From positions 930,001-994,000 of the forward strand of contig JAHDVF020000053.1 of NCBI GenBank assembly GCA_022606425.2: DNA of 64,000 nt. Reading direction: 5' to 3'. The translations under genes were made by a program, and so were the position numbers. The notes under the pieces were generated by a model. That model did not search any database. It was not told the origin of the DNA and saw nothing but the letters and a program-made list of their open reading frames with translations. Positions 33,816 through 43,929 of this stretch are shown here, piece by piece. Origin of the DNA: Lepidostoma basale. Lineage: Eukaryota > Arthropoda > Insecta > Trichoptera > Lepidostomatidae. Positions within the stretch are counted from its first letter, which is position 1; each line of letters starts with the position of its first letter.

Positions 33816-34294
33816 GTTATGACGACCCGGCCATTCTGGCAGGACGAAGATGGATATCATTTTAACATCAAATTAATAAATCCAGCAAACGGTAAATAAT
33901 AATTGTATTGTTTTAATGAAAATTATATTTATTCTTTAATGAACATGTTTGAACCTTTTTGAATTCTAATACTTATTTATTTATTTAATTTTAGGTGAAG
34001 AAACAAACAAAAAAGTCAGACTATTCATGCAGGTTGATAATTCGCGAAGGTGAGGAAAATCACATTTTAAAATGTCGTCAATTGTTTCATCAATATGTTT
34101 TTGACATGTATGCAAAGATTGAAACGGAACGTTTGTTATTTATTCGCATGAATAAAAAAAAACTGCGTTCTGAACAATACATAAATTTGTGCGATGCGAT
34201 AAATATCGATGGCAATGTAAACAATATTGGGAGAATGACAATATTACCAGCAACACATACAAGCAGTCCACGACACATGCATCTTTTAATGTAA
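33816..34294 (+). pseudogene. Helitron replicase N-terminal domain fragment
   Basis: Exon-like segments 33816-33891 (TTRPFWQDEDGYHFNIKL) and 33995-34294 (ILKCRQLFHQYVFDMYAKIE, NNIGRMTILPATH, SPRHMH) match the N-terminal Helitron domain that precedes the Rep nuclease. A GTAAAT donor at 33892 and a TTTTAG acceptor at 33989-33994 join NPANG to EETNKK in phase. A frameshift follows within about ten codons. The Rep and helicase domains are missing, so this cannot move by itself. Confidence 0.75.
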
Positions 34295-34383
34295 AATTGT
34301 TCTGGCAGGGCGAAAACCTATATCTTTTGGATTAGACGATTTACTTCAGCTGTTTTAGTTTTTCTCTAAAAAAAAATGCTGTG

Positions 34384-34470
34384 ATAGGTAAACATTTTTT
34401 TTTTTTTTTGAATACAACAGGTTTTTATGACCCTATTACTGTATACAATTTACATAAATTTTGCATGCAT
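34384..34470 (-). repeat. A-tailed dispersed repeat
   Basis: A T-run (34396-34411) followed by GAATACAACAGG and CTGTATACAATTTA matches 29562-29615. On the minus strand it ends in poly-A, so it is probably the 3' end of a LINE or SINE. Confidence 0.5.
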
Positions 34471-34649
34471 TTTACATACATTTTAAAATAAAACAATTAA
34501 AATAAAATAAAACATATCCTTACATGCAGCATTAGCTGCCTCAGTTAGAAAAATCCAGTAATATAACATTTCCAAATGGTCTGATGTTCCCACGCCAATC
34601 TTACAATGATCGATCAAGAGCCTCGAGTGTTTTTTTTTAATATACTGCC

Positions 34650-35240
34650 CATTTTAATATAATTATTTGATTTTTGCAGAGATGCGGATAGCAGGAAAGA
34701 CTCTTTGAGATAGGGTGAGGAACACAGCTATCCATGATATCTGCAAGGTGGAAGATGTCGTGAGATGGGGTACAATGTACAGGTAGGATTAATTGGTTTA
34801 ATTTGTTACATATGAATATAGACAATTTATATGAAAGAGGCCTCTTCGATGTCCGCCTTATGGCAATTTAATATTTTTCCTTTTATTTCTAGGAAACATG
34901 AAACGGTGAAATCTGCAAGGTGAAAGATGTCATGAGATGAGGCAGACAACCTAGAAGATAATGGAATGCGCATGTGCAGAGGATGGATCCCACACCTCGA
35001 TATATGCGTATCACAAGACATGTTGTTATATTTATGAACTAATTACATCATCGGAAGAGTGGCAGCGCTAAAATGGCATGCCGCTCGCAGCCCTGATGAT
35101 AGATGAACTGCAACCCGAAACCCAGGACGTCCTCAACTTCGATGGAGGGACGACATTGGACGCGTGTTGCCCAGGATCGACAGACATTGAAGCAGATGGA
35201 GGAGGCCTACGCCCAGGAGTGAACGGATATGAATTGTATA
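34650..35240 (+). pseudogene. RTE-like LINE C-terminal debris
   Basis: Three pieces can be read: RIAGKTL and ICKVEDVVRWG (34680-34775); ICKVKDVMR, NAHVQRMDP (34906-35010); and NPGRPQLRWRDDIGRVLPRIDRH with EEAYAQE after a frameshift (35110-35220). These are successive blocks of RTE-like protein ends, so one or two insertions have decayed here. Confidence 0.65.
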
Positions 35241-35794
35241 TGTATGAATGTTTTATGCAAATGTGATATAGTATATTTATTTGTTTTTTTAATTTCACTT
35301 AAAATATTAAGGAAAAAAATTAAGACTGGACGTTACAAAAATGGTTTAAACATAAAGCTGAAAAAGATAAATATTAACTTTTTTTTGGGTGGCATCTTTA
35401 GGGTAACGTTTGAACTACACTACATTATTTAACGCGCTTTTGCACAGCTATGTTTAAAACCAATTGGCATCAAAAACTCATTTCAGACTTTTTGTAAACT
35501 TGCCACCTTGGTAATGTCCAGCCTTCAATTGTTCAATTCACATTACTATTATTCAAGTTCACAGCAAGTATGCTTGGATTAAAAAAATGTTTTCAAGATA
35601 TGAACTGAATTAGGATACACACATTCTTGCACCTATACACATGTCATTTTATCCAATAAAATAATTGATATTGAACTTTAATTGTATTTCTTTAATATAT
35701 ATTGGGTGTATTTATATACTCCAATATAGCAATAGCGAAGCGTTGCCGGGTCAGCTTGTTGTTTATAAGTAAGTGTTAAACTTTTTAGTAAGTA

Positions 35795-36075
35795 TTGTAT
35801 AAACAAAGTGTATAAAAAAAGAAAAAGAGAAATAAAGCAATTAAAACGCAAAGTATGGCGAATATAGAAGAGATGTATGAATATTTATTATCTTTATAAC
35901 ATCTGTCGAAACTGATCATATTTGTAACCAATTTTATATTATAATATTTTAAATATCTATATAATATCACTGGGGAAGGACCTGGTTATCCGAAGCATCT
36001 CTGATATTTAATTTAAAAAATATATATTAATGTGGTATATACAAAGTATATAAAAAAAGAAAAAGACAAATATGT
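35795..36075. repeat. HF-B element, rearranged copy
   Basis: Positions 35795-35868 are the reversed head of HF-B (AAAAAGAGAAATAAAGC, AAAGTATGGCG). From 35893 the body follows in the direct sense (TATAACATCTGTCGAAACTGA to GGACCTGG) and ends with AAGTATATAAAAAAAGAAAA. Confidence 0.7.
35963..36008 (+). ncRNA. Hammerhead-like ribozyme motif, HF-B copy with 7-bp stem I
   Basis: The order is AATATCA, CTGGGGA, an extra A, GGAC-CTGGTT-ATCC, GAAGC, AT, CTC, TGATATT. Stem I (AATATCA/TGATATT) pairs over 7 bp. The boxes have A6 changed to G and GAAAC changed to GAAGC, so this copy is probably inactive, but the fold is clear. Confidence 0.6.
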
Positions 36076-36159
36076 ATTTATCTTTTGCCTTGGGAACACT
36101 CTTACGGGTATCCATTTATTGTTTCTCAAACAAAGATGAAAAACTCCATATTTGATAAT

Positions 36160-36295
36160 TTATTCGAATGAAAACGACTATTTTCTAGGAGTTTCATTAA
36201 ATTTTTTGGAAATGTCATTCCCATAAAATATAATATTATATACTCATAACTTCTAGATAGAGAGACGTTTTCATTCTCATGTAAATAGTACATTC
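36160..36295. repeat. HF-A foldback element, internal deletion
   Basis: Arms AATGAAAACGACTATTTTCTA and AGAGACGTTTTCATTCTC are both present, but the ribozyme-like centre (CATGTTTCGCC) is lost. Only ATGTCATTCCCATAAAATAT remains. Confidence 0.6.
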
Positions 36296-36559
36296 ATTTA
36301 CTATCTAGTATGTGGATAGAATTTTTTTTCAATAATTGGGTACTTCGTTACATTTCTTCTTATTCTTCTCCCTAGCCAGGAGGTAGGCCTCTTCTAGCAG
36401 TCTACAATTTCATTTATCCTATGTCACTCTCATCCATCTTCTGTATCCTTATACCAATGTTCCATAGTCAAGTATTTTTTAAAACTTTCCCGATGGTTTG
36501 ATGAATTAAATAATAATTTAAAATACTTCTGTAATTTATTTTACATCATTTTATTTTGT

Positions 36560-36790
36560 TTTATCAAAACCAACCGGTTTCGCTCTCACCAGAGATTTGT
36601 CAGAGTTACTTAAACAGAATATAAATGTTAATGTATAATAAAAAAATTAAATGTTATTGTAACCATGGCAAAGCTCCCACCAGAGCGAAATAGGTTGGTT
36701 CGCTAAAACAAAATAAACCGGTGTAAAAACAAAGTATACACGTATTTTAAATTATTTGTATAACGCCACACCACAAATCAAGTTCTTTAG
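36560..36790. repeat. HF-F foldback element
   Basis: The left arm has CCAACCGGTTTCGCTCTCACC and the right arm has AGAGCGAAATAGGTTGG, about 120 bases apart. The right flank (CCACACCACAAATCAAG, TTTAGATGAAATTG) resembles the right flank of HF-C. A partial relative is at 53790-53875. Confidence 0.65.
36568..36607 (-). ncRNA. Hammerhead-like ribozyme motif, HF-F left arm
   Basis: On the minus strand the order is AACT, CTGACAA, A, TCTCT-GGTG-AGAGC, GAAAC, CG, GTT, GGTT. Stem II has 4 pairs plus a G-to-T change at its base; the other arm keeps GCTC/GAGC. Stem I pairs AACT with GGTT through one G-U. G8 is A, as in HF-C. Confidence 0.55.
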
Positions 36791-36799
36791 ATGAAATTG

Positions 36800-38460
36800 T
36801 AAGCTATAATTTGTTAATTAGCAATTCCATTACTAGAATATAAAAACTTTAAAATATAAATGATTGGGTTTTTGTAGAAATTTTCGCAGTTCCATGACGA
36901 CAGATCCTTTGAAATCCCTTGCATGTTTTGATCACAATTAAATTAAATTTAAATGTTGTGTGTTTGGTTGACTCTAACATTAATATTTTGGAGTTCAACT
37001 GTATTCGTGACCCGGGAGTGTGAGATTGTAATGTAATAAACTTATATTAAATGGACAATATCAAAATCGTTTAAACACATTCATGTGGGTATACATTATA
37101 CATCTTGATTCTCTGGAGTATCGAGTAGTTTATACATATTAATTAGTTTATAATAGAGTTAAAACTAGTCAAAGCTCAGCGTAATAAAATATTCATACTA
37201 ATTATCCCTTAAAATAGACTGTTAGAACCGTTAATTCAAAATGACAGAATCCAATTACGAACTCTGAAATAGATGACATGCCGCATATATACGTAAATAT
37301 AATACATTGTATACACATGTTTACTACGAATATACCTACAATGTAATATACATGTTATACAATGTAACAAAAAAGTAATACATTGTATATTTGTATACTT
37401 TAAATGCTCAAAAACTGTTTCTGATTGGTATAGTTAATAAATGCCCAAAAATAGACAGATTACGTGATTTGGGCACTGAATATTAAAATCTTAGCTTACA
37501 AAACGGATAAGAGAAATTGAGGAAAAAGGCATTGCAATCTGGCATGATCTCAATCAGAATAGATAGGTGGGTGACTGTAGAAGTCACACATTTAACATCG
37601 CAATATTTGTAAATTTTATTATTTAAATTTTTTTTACGTAGTACATAATCATCAGATTCAAATTATTTAACCTATATTTTCCTGACAAAATGAATCATGT
37701 TTGTTTTAGTAAAATATTATATCAAACTACGATTCTCCGAAGTGGCAGGCAGAAAAGAATGACCGCCGCATTGTTTTTTCCATTAAATATACCATTAGCC
37801 TCTTCATCATTCATTTTTCACTACATTACTTTAATAAAACACAAATATGAACTATTTAATCAAATTTCTAAACATTTCTTTTTAAATTTTCCAAAAATGA
37901 TATGAAATAAATGACTATCTTAAGCAGCTCTGCGATACCTCTTCTAACATCTTGTGTATTTTGGATGTATAAAATGAACTTTTTAACATTCTATACTGTC
38001 GTTCCTTTTGCTTTGGGATAGGTGGTATTTTATCTAGTAAAAATGAGTTACCTGCAAGGCAACGTTGTAACAGAATGCAGAATATTCACAGTATAAAAAG
38101 GTTCAGGGTTTTAGTATAGCATTTCCGAAATAATTGCCAAATACAGTCGAGAAAAACAAATAGTTTTGTGGCCTTTGAGATAAGTGACTTACTTAGTTAA
38201 TGCGTACATTCTAGTGTTGGCACGTTGTACGAGTTTCTCCGAAATATGTCTATGACATGCATAGTACTTAAGTGTGCACAGGGATCATAGTATTATTTGA
38301 ATGTAATAAGATTGATATCACTTAAATTAAAGCGACGTCAACTACCCTATTCAGCATTCGACCTATATTCATTGTGAGATTATAACATCGCACACGTATT
38401 CATATAAGGGGTAAGTCAAACACAGCCATTGCTTAAATAACTCCCCCACAAACGCCCAAA
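36800..38460. other. AT-rich intergenic stretch, nothing recognised
   Basis: Several TATACAATGTA-type short repeats at 37300-37390 but no frame with motifs. Confidence 0.4.
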
Positions 38461-38467
38461 TCCTATC

Positions 38468-38765
38468 CTTTTATTTTTAATTTTATTTTTTATATACTTT
38501 GTATAAACAACACTAACTTGAAAAAAAATTAAGTATCAGATGTGTTTCGGACAACAGGACCTTCCTCAGTGATATTATAAAGATACATATTTAAAACATT
38601 TTTTTTTTTAACAAATATGATCAGTTTTGACAGATGTTATAAAGATTTATTTTGGAACATTTATGCTTTGTTATAACGAATATTATGAATCAATTTAAAA
38701 TTTAAAATAATAATGTAAAGTTCTTATTGGGGTTCAGGTTATAACGGGTACTTACAACAAAGGAT
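38468..38765 (-). repeat. HF-B element, half copy
   Basis: It matches one arm of 41417-42018: TTTATATACTTTGTATAAAC, the ribozyme-like region, GACAGATGTTATAAAG, TATTTTGGAACATTTATGC and the centre GTTCTTATTGGGGTTCAGG. The second arm is absent, so this is a single-arm form. Confidence 0.75.
38534..38574 (-). ncRNA. Best-preserved hammerhead-like ribozyme, HF-B
   Basis: On the minus strand: TATCA, CTGAGGA, an extra A, GGTCC-TGTT-GTCC, GAAAC, AC, ATC, TGATA. The CTGANGA and GAAA boxes are both canonical. Stem I (TATCA/TGATA) has 5 perfect pairs, stem II about 4. ATC satisfies the NUH cleavage rule, with cleavage expected after its C; stem III is reduced to one pair. The extra A between the box and stem II is the only consistent departure and is shared by all families here. 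Confidence 0.7.
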
Positions 38766-38909
38766 ATATATCAAAGATTCGACTTGACGTTATATTTATT
38801 TGATTATTTATAATATTTTCTTTATTTTTATTTGCTTTTTTAATTTTTAAAATTTCGAGATTGCTAAAATATTTCTATTATTAACATGCCAAATTTAAAG
38901 TTTAAAAAA

Positions 38910-39040
38910 TTTAATAAAACGATGTTCGACAGCGACCGGTTTCGCCAGGCTCGCTGGTATGGCAGAACTGGCGAAACCGGTCGCTGTCGAAATAAAAACA
39001 AAAGTGGAAGTAGTTAAAAAAAACATCGTTTTATTTAATT
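38910..39040. repeat. HF-G foldback element
   Basis: Perfect 24-bp inner arms at 38925-38948 and 38968-38991 (centre CGACCGGTTTCGCCAG) lie inside weaker outer arms (AATAAAACGATGT and its complement at 39024-39036). GAAAC-CG-GTC-GC is present on both strands. The left ribozyme box is not recognisable as CTGANGA. Confidence 0.7.
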
Positions 39041-39639
39041 ATTATTTAAAATGAACTTCCATCAAGAGATTTCAGTAAAATCATTTGATTATTAAAAAAA
39101 ATATTTATAAACATGTTTTACTTTAGATTATTTTTTATACATTTCTTAAAGATTAATTAAATTATCACAAACACCACTGGAAATCGATTATACAATTAGA
39201 TATTTGTACACATAACTACCTGTTTTTATATGTTCAAAGTAACGGCATTTTTTATATGAACAGATTTATAAAAAATGATTTATTTGCCTTGAAAACATGA
39301 CAATTAGCATTCATTATTTTGCGGAGAGGTTTTATTAGATTCAGTCAGGCAAGGTTCATTAGTCTGGCACACACACAAATGCTAATCACCGGTGGAAGAG
39401 AGTGAACTTCTTAATTATCAATTGAATAAACCCATAAATCATTAATACGTAGAAAGATTTATTGCATTATACAAATCAACAGGTAATAATTCGTTCTAAT
39501 TAACCAGCCACGACAAGATATTTTATGATTAAGAGCGTCAGATGACACGTTTCTTCCGCGATAGGCGAATAAGAATTGAATACAAAACGTTTTTTGATAA
39601 AACTTAAGTTTATATTGAAAATTAAGTTTATATTGAATG

Positions 39640-39740
39640 CAGTTTAAATTGAAACCTGTAGATGGAAGCCTCTGTAGCTTCCGAAACTAGTCGTGTAAAA
39701 TATAATACTCAAGTGGTGAAAAACAAGTGTTTTATTTACA
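39640..39740 (+). repeat. HF-H element with a hammerhead-like motif
   Basis: A single arm reads through the motif at 39652-39696 and on to TGTAAAATATAATAC, CAAGTGGTGAAAAACAAGTG. This tail layout (AT-rich, GTGGTGAAA) is like the outer part of HF-C. Confidence 0.6.
39652..39696 (+). ncRNA. Hammerhead-like ribozyme motif, HF-H
   Basis: The order is AAAC, CTGTAGA, an extra T, GGAAGC-CTCTGTA-GCTTCC, GAAAC, TA, GTC, GTGT. Stem II has 6 perfect pairs and GAAAC plus GTC are canonical. The left box has two changes in the middle (CTGTAGA). Confidence 0.55.
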
Positions 39741-39864
39741 ATTTAGACATAAGTTTAACTGAAATAGTCCATTGTTTTGGCCGAAACACTATGATACTTT
39801 AACATTATAAACTGTTAAATTAAATTACTTTGTTTTATGTGTCACAAATTAATTTTTATTTTAC

Positions 39865-39908
39865 GCGCCAGCTGTTTCGTCAACCTATATTGACATCATC
39901 AAGTGTTA
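39865..39908 (-). ncRNA. Hammerhead-like ribozyme motif, HF-E left arm
   Basis: On the minus strand: TTGATGA, an extra T, GTCAA-TATAG-GTTGAC, GAAAC, AGCT, GGC. The cleavage triplet is changed from GTC to GGC, so this copy should not cleave there. Confidence 0.5.
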
Positions 39909-39949
39909 CAATAATAAATAAATAAATAAATATTTTTTTGATATATTAT

Positions 39950-39997
39950 TGTAACACCTAATGATGTCAACATAGGTTGACGAAACAGCTGTCACGT
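39950..39997 (+). ncRNA. Hammerhead-like ribozyme motif, HF-E right arm
   Basis: The order is CTAATGA, an extra T, GTCAAC-ATAG-GTTGAC, GAAAC, AGCT, GTC. Stem II has 6 perfect pairs. G5 is changed to A in the left box. Stem I pairing is weak. Confidence 0.55.
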
Positions 39998-40371
39998 AAA
40001 ATAAAAATACAATTGTGATACACAAAACAAAGTTTTTTTATTTAAACAGTTTAACTGAAATAAAATATATCATTATCAAATCTTGTATTTAAAAACTTAT
40101 TATGAAATATATACATGAGAATGACTACAAAGAGAAGACTAAGTTTAACCGTTTTTACTATATAAATACCTATTAAATGACAACTTGTCAATAAGTAAAC
40201 ATATTATTTTTGGCAGCTTTCAAAATGTCCACTTTTTTATAATCAATTAGAAAGCTGATTAATATATTATTTAGATTGTAGCTCTGACGAGGTTTCGACG
40301 GGAGAAAAACCGGCTTCCGAGATGAAGACACTAAGGAAGATAGCAAGCAAAACAATATATCGAATGAGGAA

Positions 40372-41095
40372 CAAATCAAATCAAATCAAATCAGTTTATT
40401 TTCTCAAAAGACATTACAAACATTTTTTATAGTTTAAGGCATCTATTGAGAACAGGTAAAACATAAGGAATATATAATACCAGGAACGCATGAGAGATGG
40501 TTCGACATTAGGAATACAAAATACTCTCCAAAGTCAAGAGTATTTGTCTTCTGAATGTACTTTCACGAATATGAAAGACATCGATCTCCGAAGCGATCAT
40601 GTTCAGCAGTTTGATTGCTCTCCCCACCGGCATCACCAGAGGCAGGTTGGTTCTGCATGCTGGGAGATAAAACAGTCTGTGCTGACGCTGTCGAAGATAG
40701 CCATCCGGAACATAAAGATGGATAGCCTCCAAGATGACGGAGTTCTCAAAGAATCCCCTGATAAGTCTGAAGAAATGGGTAAGTGTGCACCCATTCCTTC
40801 TTATCTGTAACTATTGGTCCCCAGCATGCCCAAGAGGAATGCAGTGGGATAAAGCCACGGATAGCTACCAAACTCCCTCATGTAGAGATATCTCAGAAAT
40901 CTTTTCTGAACCCTCTCTAACATGAGCGAGTATCTCGCCTCGTGGGGACTCCATATCACCGAGCCACACTCGAGCCGGCTCCGGACCAATGAGTTATACA
41001 AAATTCGCAAAACATAGGGATTCTTGAAAACTCTACCAGTTCGGAGAATAAATCCCAACATTTTCAGTGCAACTCCACATATTCTCTCGATGTGA
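40372..41095 (-). pseudogene. Jockey/CR1-like LINE 3' end with GATTT tail, copy 2
   Basis: The minus strand reads MLGFILRTGRVFKN, VLRILYNSLVRSRLECG, ARYSLMLERVQKRFLRYLY, then after a break FFRLIRGFFENSVILEAI and FHIRESTFRR. It ends in the AATCAAATCAAATC run (40372-40396), the complement of the GATTT tail at 6668-6692. The upstream RT palm is missing. Confidence 0.8.
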
Positions 41096-41119
41096 GCACT
41101 AAACTAAAATAAAAGGTAT

Positions 41120-41365
41120 ATGTTAGGCTGTAAGTATTGTTATATGGAGTAGAGAGCGTACAAGGAACTGGCACGGTAATATCAGAGAATGGACACCACC
41201 AGACTCCTTTATATTGCACTACATAATCAGTCTCACGACAAACTCGTCCTCGTGAAAGACCTCATGAAAGACGGAAGAACAACTGCGACTCGACCTCACA
41301 GGAAGAGCAACCCTCTAGAGAACAGACCACATAGGTCTATCGCAAGGAAGCAGAAGAAGAATACT
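41120..41365 (+). pseudogene. LINE family G 3' end, copy 3
   Basis: It shares ATGGACACCACCAGACTCC, TATTGCACTACATAATCA and the CGGAAGAACAACTGCGACT region with 24720-24850. It ends in AAGAAGAAGAA-like DNA at 41346-41362. Confidence 0.7.
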
Positions 41366-41416
41366 TATAATGTAAAATATAGTATATAAATACATTAAAT
41401 AGACAATAAATTTATT

Positions 41417-42018
41417 TATTCCATATACGCCATACTTTGTGTTGTTATGATGGTATCTTTTTCTTTTTCTTTTTTATATACTTTGTATATACAATACTTA
41501 TTATATATAAAAAAATTACATTGACATGTTTCGGACAAACGGTCCTTCTTTAGTAAAAGACACATTTTTAAAAATATTATAAAATTGTTTACATGATCTG
41601 ACAGATGTTATAAAGATTTATTTTGGAACGTTTATGCTTTTGTTGTAACAAATATTATGATTCAATTAAAATTTTCAAATAATAATTTGAAGTTCTAATT
41701 GGGGTTCAGGTAATTACTTACAACAACGGAAATAAATCAATGTTCATTTCCTTTAATGTAAGTAATTACCTGAACCCCAATTAGAACTTTAAATTATTAT
41801 TTAAAATTTTAAATAAACGTTCAACAAAAGCATGAACGTTCCAAAATAAATCTTTATAACATCTGTCAGATCATGTAAACGATTTTATAATATTTTTAAA
41901 AATGTATCTTTACAGGAGAAGGACCGTTTGTCCGAAACATGTCTATGTAATTTTATTTTTTTAATATAAGTGTTGTATATACAAAGTACCTATATAAAAA
42001 AGAAAAAGAGAAATAAAC
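41417..42018. mobile_element. HF-B foldback element, both arms, 9-bp target duplication
   Basis: AAATTTATT flanks both sides (41408-41416 and 42019-42027). Two arms of about 260 bp are reverse complements and meet near 41735-41760. Arm landmarks are TTTGTATATACAA, GACATGTTTCGGACAAACGG, GATCTGACAGATG and CTAATTGGGGTTCAGG. The left end has about 30 extra bases (CGCCATACTTTG) that also begin the other HF-B copies. Each arm has CTAAAGA or CAGGAGA in place of the CTGANGA box, so both ribozyme-like motifs look damaged. Confidence 0.75.
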
Positions 42019-42584
42019 AAATTTATTGAGCATTAAAACAAGCTATTTGTATTTCCGCGATTCCACAAAGGATAAAACAATGATTAATAATGTAGAAACA
42101 TTGTTAAACTAACACAACAAATCATATTGAAGTACTGTGTCACTTAGTAAGACGAATAATTTCCGTGAGACCGGCATTCTGTATAAGGATAGCATCGTTA
42201 ATCAGTCTGAAAAAGGGCATAGAATGTATGCAAAGTTAAAGAATACGATGGCTGCCATACAAGGAACTGCAGACGTGCGCCTAGGAACTATTTCTCCTTT
42301 GCTTACGCCGGTCCCACACCGACGATTTCACCCGAAACACATTATTCGCAATAGGAAGGTTGCGAAAAAATGTGTATCAATATTTGATACCTACAAAATG
42401 TGTGTATCTTGGAGCTTGGAGCTGGCAAAAGAAGAAAAAAAAAAGAGGAACCAAAGGTAAAAAATACCGTACGTTGATAAAGAGTAGAATTATAGGGCAG
42501 AAAAATAATGAAAACAATGTGCATAAATTAAAAATGATAACAATCTATGATAACAATCTATAAAAAAAATAAAACATTCGTTAA

Positions 42585-42745
42585 TAGAAAACTTTTCAAT
42601 TCTGTATTAGTGAAATGATGCGCCTTGCAAGGACATTATCAAATGTTTTGATGATGCATTAGCAAAAATACTGTTATGCTCTTGCAAGGCTTAACTTATG
42701 TCTCCCATAAAATATAATATAGCTTTTAAACTAACAACATTTTTT
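42585..42745. repeat. HF-A foldback element
   Basis: Arms read AATAGAAAACTTTTCAATTC and CATAAAATATAATATAGC. The minus strand centre reads TTTGATAA, T, a CCTTG/CAAGG palindrome, then a changed GCATC in place of GAAAC. Confidence 0.6.
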
Positions 42746-42769
42746 TTCATCAATACTTAAATTTATATG

Positions 42770-42915
42770 GAATGTTATGTCATTAATAAATAAACAAAGG
42801 CCTCACTTGGGATGATGTTAGGCATCAGGCATGCGATAGAGTCGGGTGGAGAAGGTACCTTGAGGCCCTATGCGCCACGGAGGTGTGACAGGACAAAAAG
42901 AGGAAGAAGAATAAA
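42770..42915 (+). pseudogene. LINE C-terminal remnant
   Basis: A frame reads GLTWDDVRHQACDRVGWRRY then LEALCATEV-stop, which fits the W--D/A-DR--WR---EALC ends of RTE-like proteins. A GAGGAAGAAGAA tail follows. Confidence 0.6.
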
Positions 42916-42929
42916 TAAACAATAAGTAC

Positions 42930-43690
42930 CTTTTGTTTTAATTTTTTAAAAATAAGCAAACAAATTTAAACATCACGAATATAGTTTTTTTTATTGTGAT
43001 TTTACTGACATCGCAATTTTATCCCCAAAAGAATGACCGTCAAGTATCGAACAATATAGCCTTTCGGACGTGTGTAATTTATATTATTATATAATTAAAT
43101 TTTAAGCTTGAAATGTTCGAAAAAAATATAGCAATGTTCAATGGTGTCGCGTTTTAAAGGTACATTTCAATTTCCTGTGTTATTAACGTTATCAAACGAA
43201 GTACTACGAGCGAGGCTCGTGTTGTTTACGTTTGATCCGATTATCGTAGCGGAGTCTAACGTTCCAATGAGCGCCCGGCCTAAATTCATAAATAATAGAC
43301 ATGAGGCAGGATTAAGACCAGAACCCTGTCGCCAGATCTATGACGAACTGAATGATAATTATTTGTAAATTGTTGTAAGTACGAGTATGTGTAATGTTAG
43401 GTTAATACTCAATTACACTGTATTATTCTGTTTTGTATTCAAGAGAGCGATAAAAATAATTCTTTTAACAATAGTATACTTAAGTATTTTTCTGAGATCA
43501 ATTCTACGTAAAGTTATTGATTGTAACATACAAAACATAATTATGTTCCGGGTGAATGTTAGCTTTCTTGCTGAGGTTAATATGACGAGTATTGAAGCTG
43601 CTATTTTCAGCGACAACTACGCTGTGCTGGTCATGTCATAAGAATGCTTAAGTTTAGACTCCCAAAGAATATACTGTTCCTTTAGCTGAC
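42930..43690. other. Intergenic stretch, nothing recognised
   Basis: Frames at 43141-43368 and 43387-43641 have no family motif. No repeat was noticed. Confidence 0.4.
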
Positions 43691-43694
43691 CCAA

Positions 43695-43921
43695 TAAAAG
43701 CGTTCACATGGAGATAACTTCCGGGTTCGATTTCCGGCGAGGGCAGTGTGATTGTCACACTGTCTTTGGCTGGTGTAGAATTCACGTGACAATAAAATGG
43801 CGATAGATTAGCTACCTATCTCATGTCACGAGAATCACTATGATAGCTATAATACCCTTTACATCGATTTGGCTCATGCTGTCATGGATGTAAGGAGCGA
43901 TTCAACAAAATAATAATAATA
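43695..43921 (+). repeat. tRNA-related SINE (family S2), copy 1
   Basis: CCGGGTTCGATTTCCGGCG is a tRNA-like box B region. Then come GTGTGATTGTCACAC, GGTGTAG-ATTCACGTGACAATA and a CACGAGAATCACTATG segment, ending in GATTCAACAAAATAATAATAAT. Copies b and c share these blocks. Confidence 0.7.
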
Positions 43922-43929
43922 TAAGGAGA

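Larger units (their letters stand above)
33073..35762 (+). mobile_element. Helitron-like element remnant
   Basis: The left end (TATAAATAAAGGCAATCTTAG, GTGTGTGTACTATTTC) resembles Helentron-type left ends. The right end (CAATAGCGAAGCGTTGCCGG, GTCAGCTTGT) resembles insect Helitron right ends. The interior encodes a Helitron_like_N-type segment and contains later LINE insertions at 34650-35240. The borders are inferred from resemblance, not from an empty site. Confidence 0.55.
39767..40047. mobile_element. HF-E foldback element with 15-bp target duplication
   Basis: AGTTTAACTGAAATA occurs at 39752-39766 and 40048-40062, directly flanking the element. Inner arms (about 39829-39912 and 39950-40035, from TTTGTTTTATGTGTCAC to its complement) form a long hairpin, with an ATAA-rich loop. 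Each arm carries a hammerhead-like motif. No frame is present. Confidence 0.7.

Noticed and set aside
40270..40330. CTGACGAGG followed by a stem near 40284 as a hammerhead
   Set aside because: The left box is canonical, but no GAAAC follows the stem and no NUH site is in place.
42137..42460. 107-codon frame in a slightly richer GC segment
   Set aside because: No family motif recognised, it ends in a lysine-rich run typical of A-rich DNA, and no splice context supports an exon.
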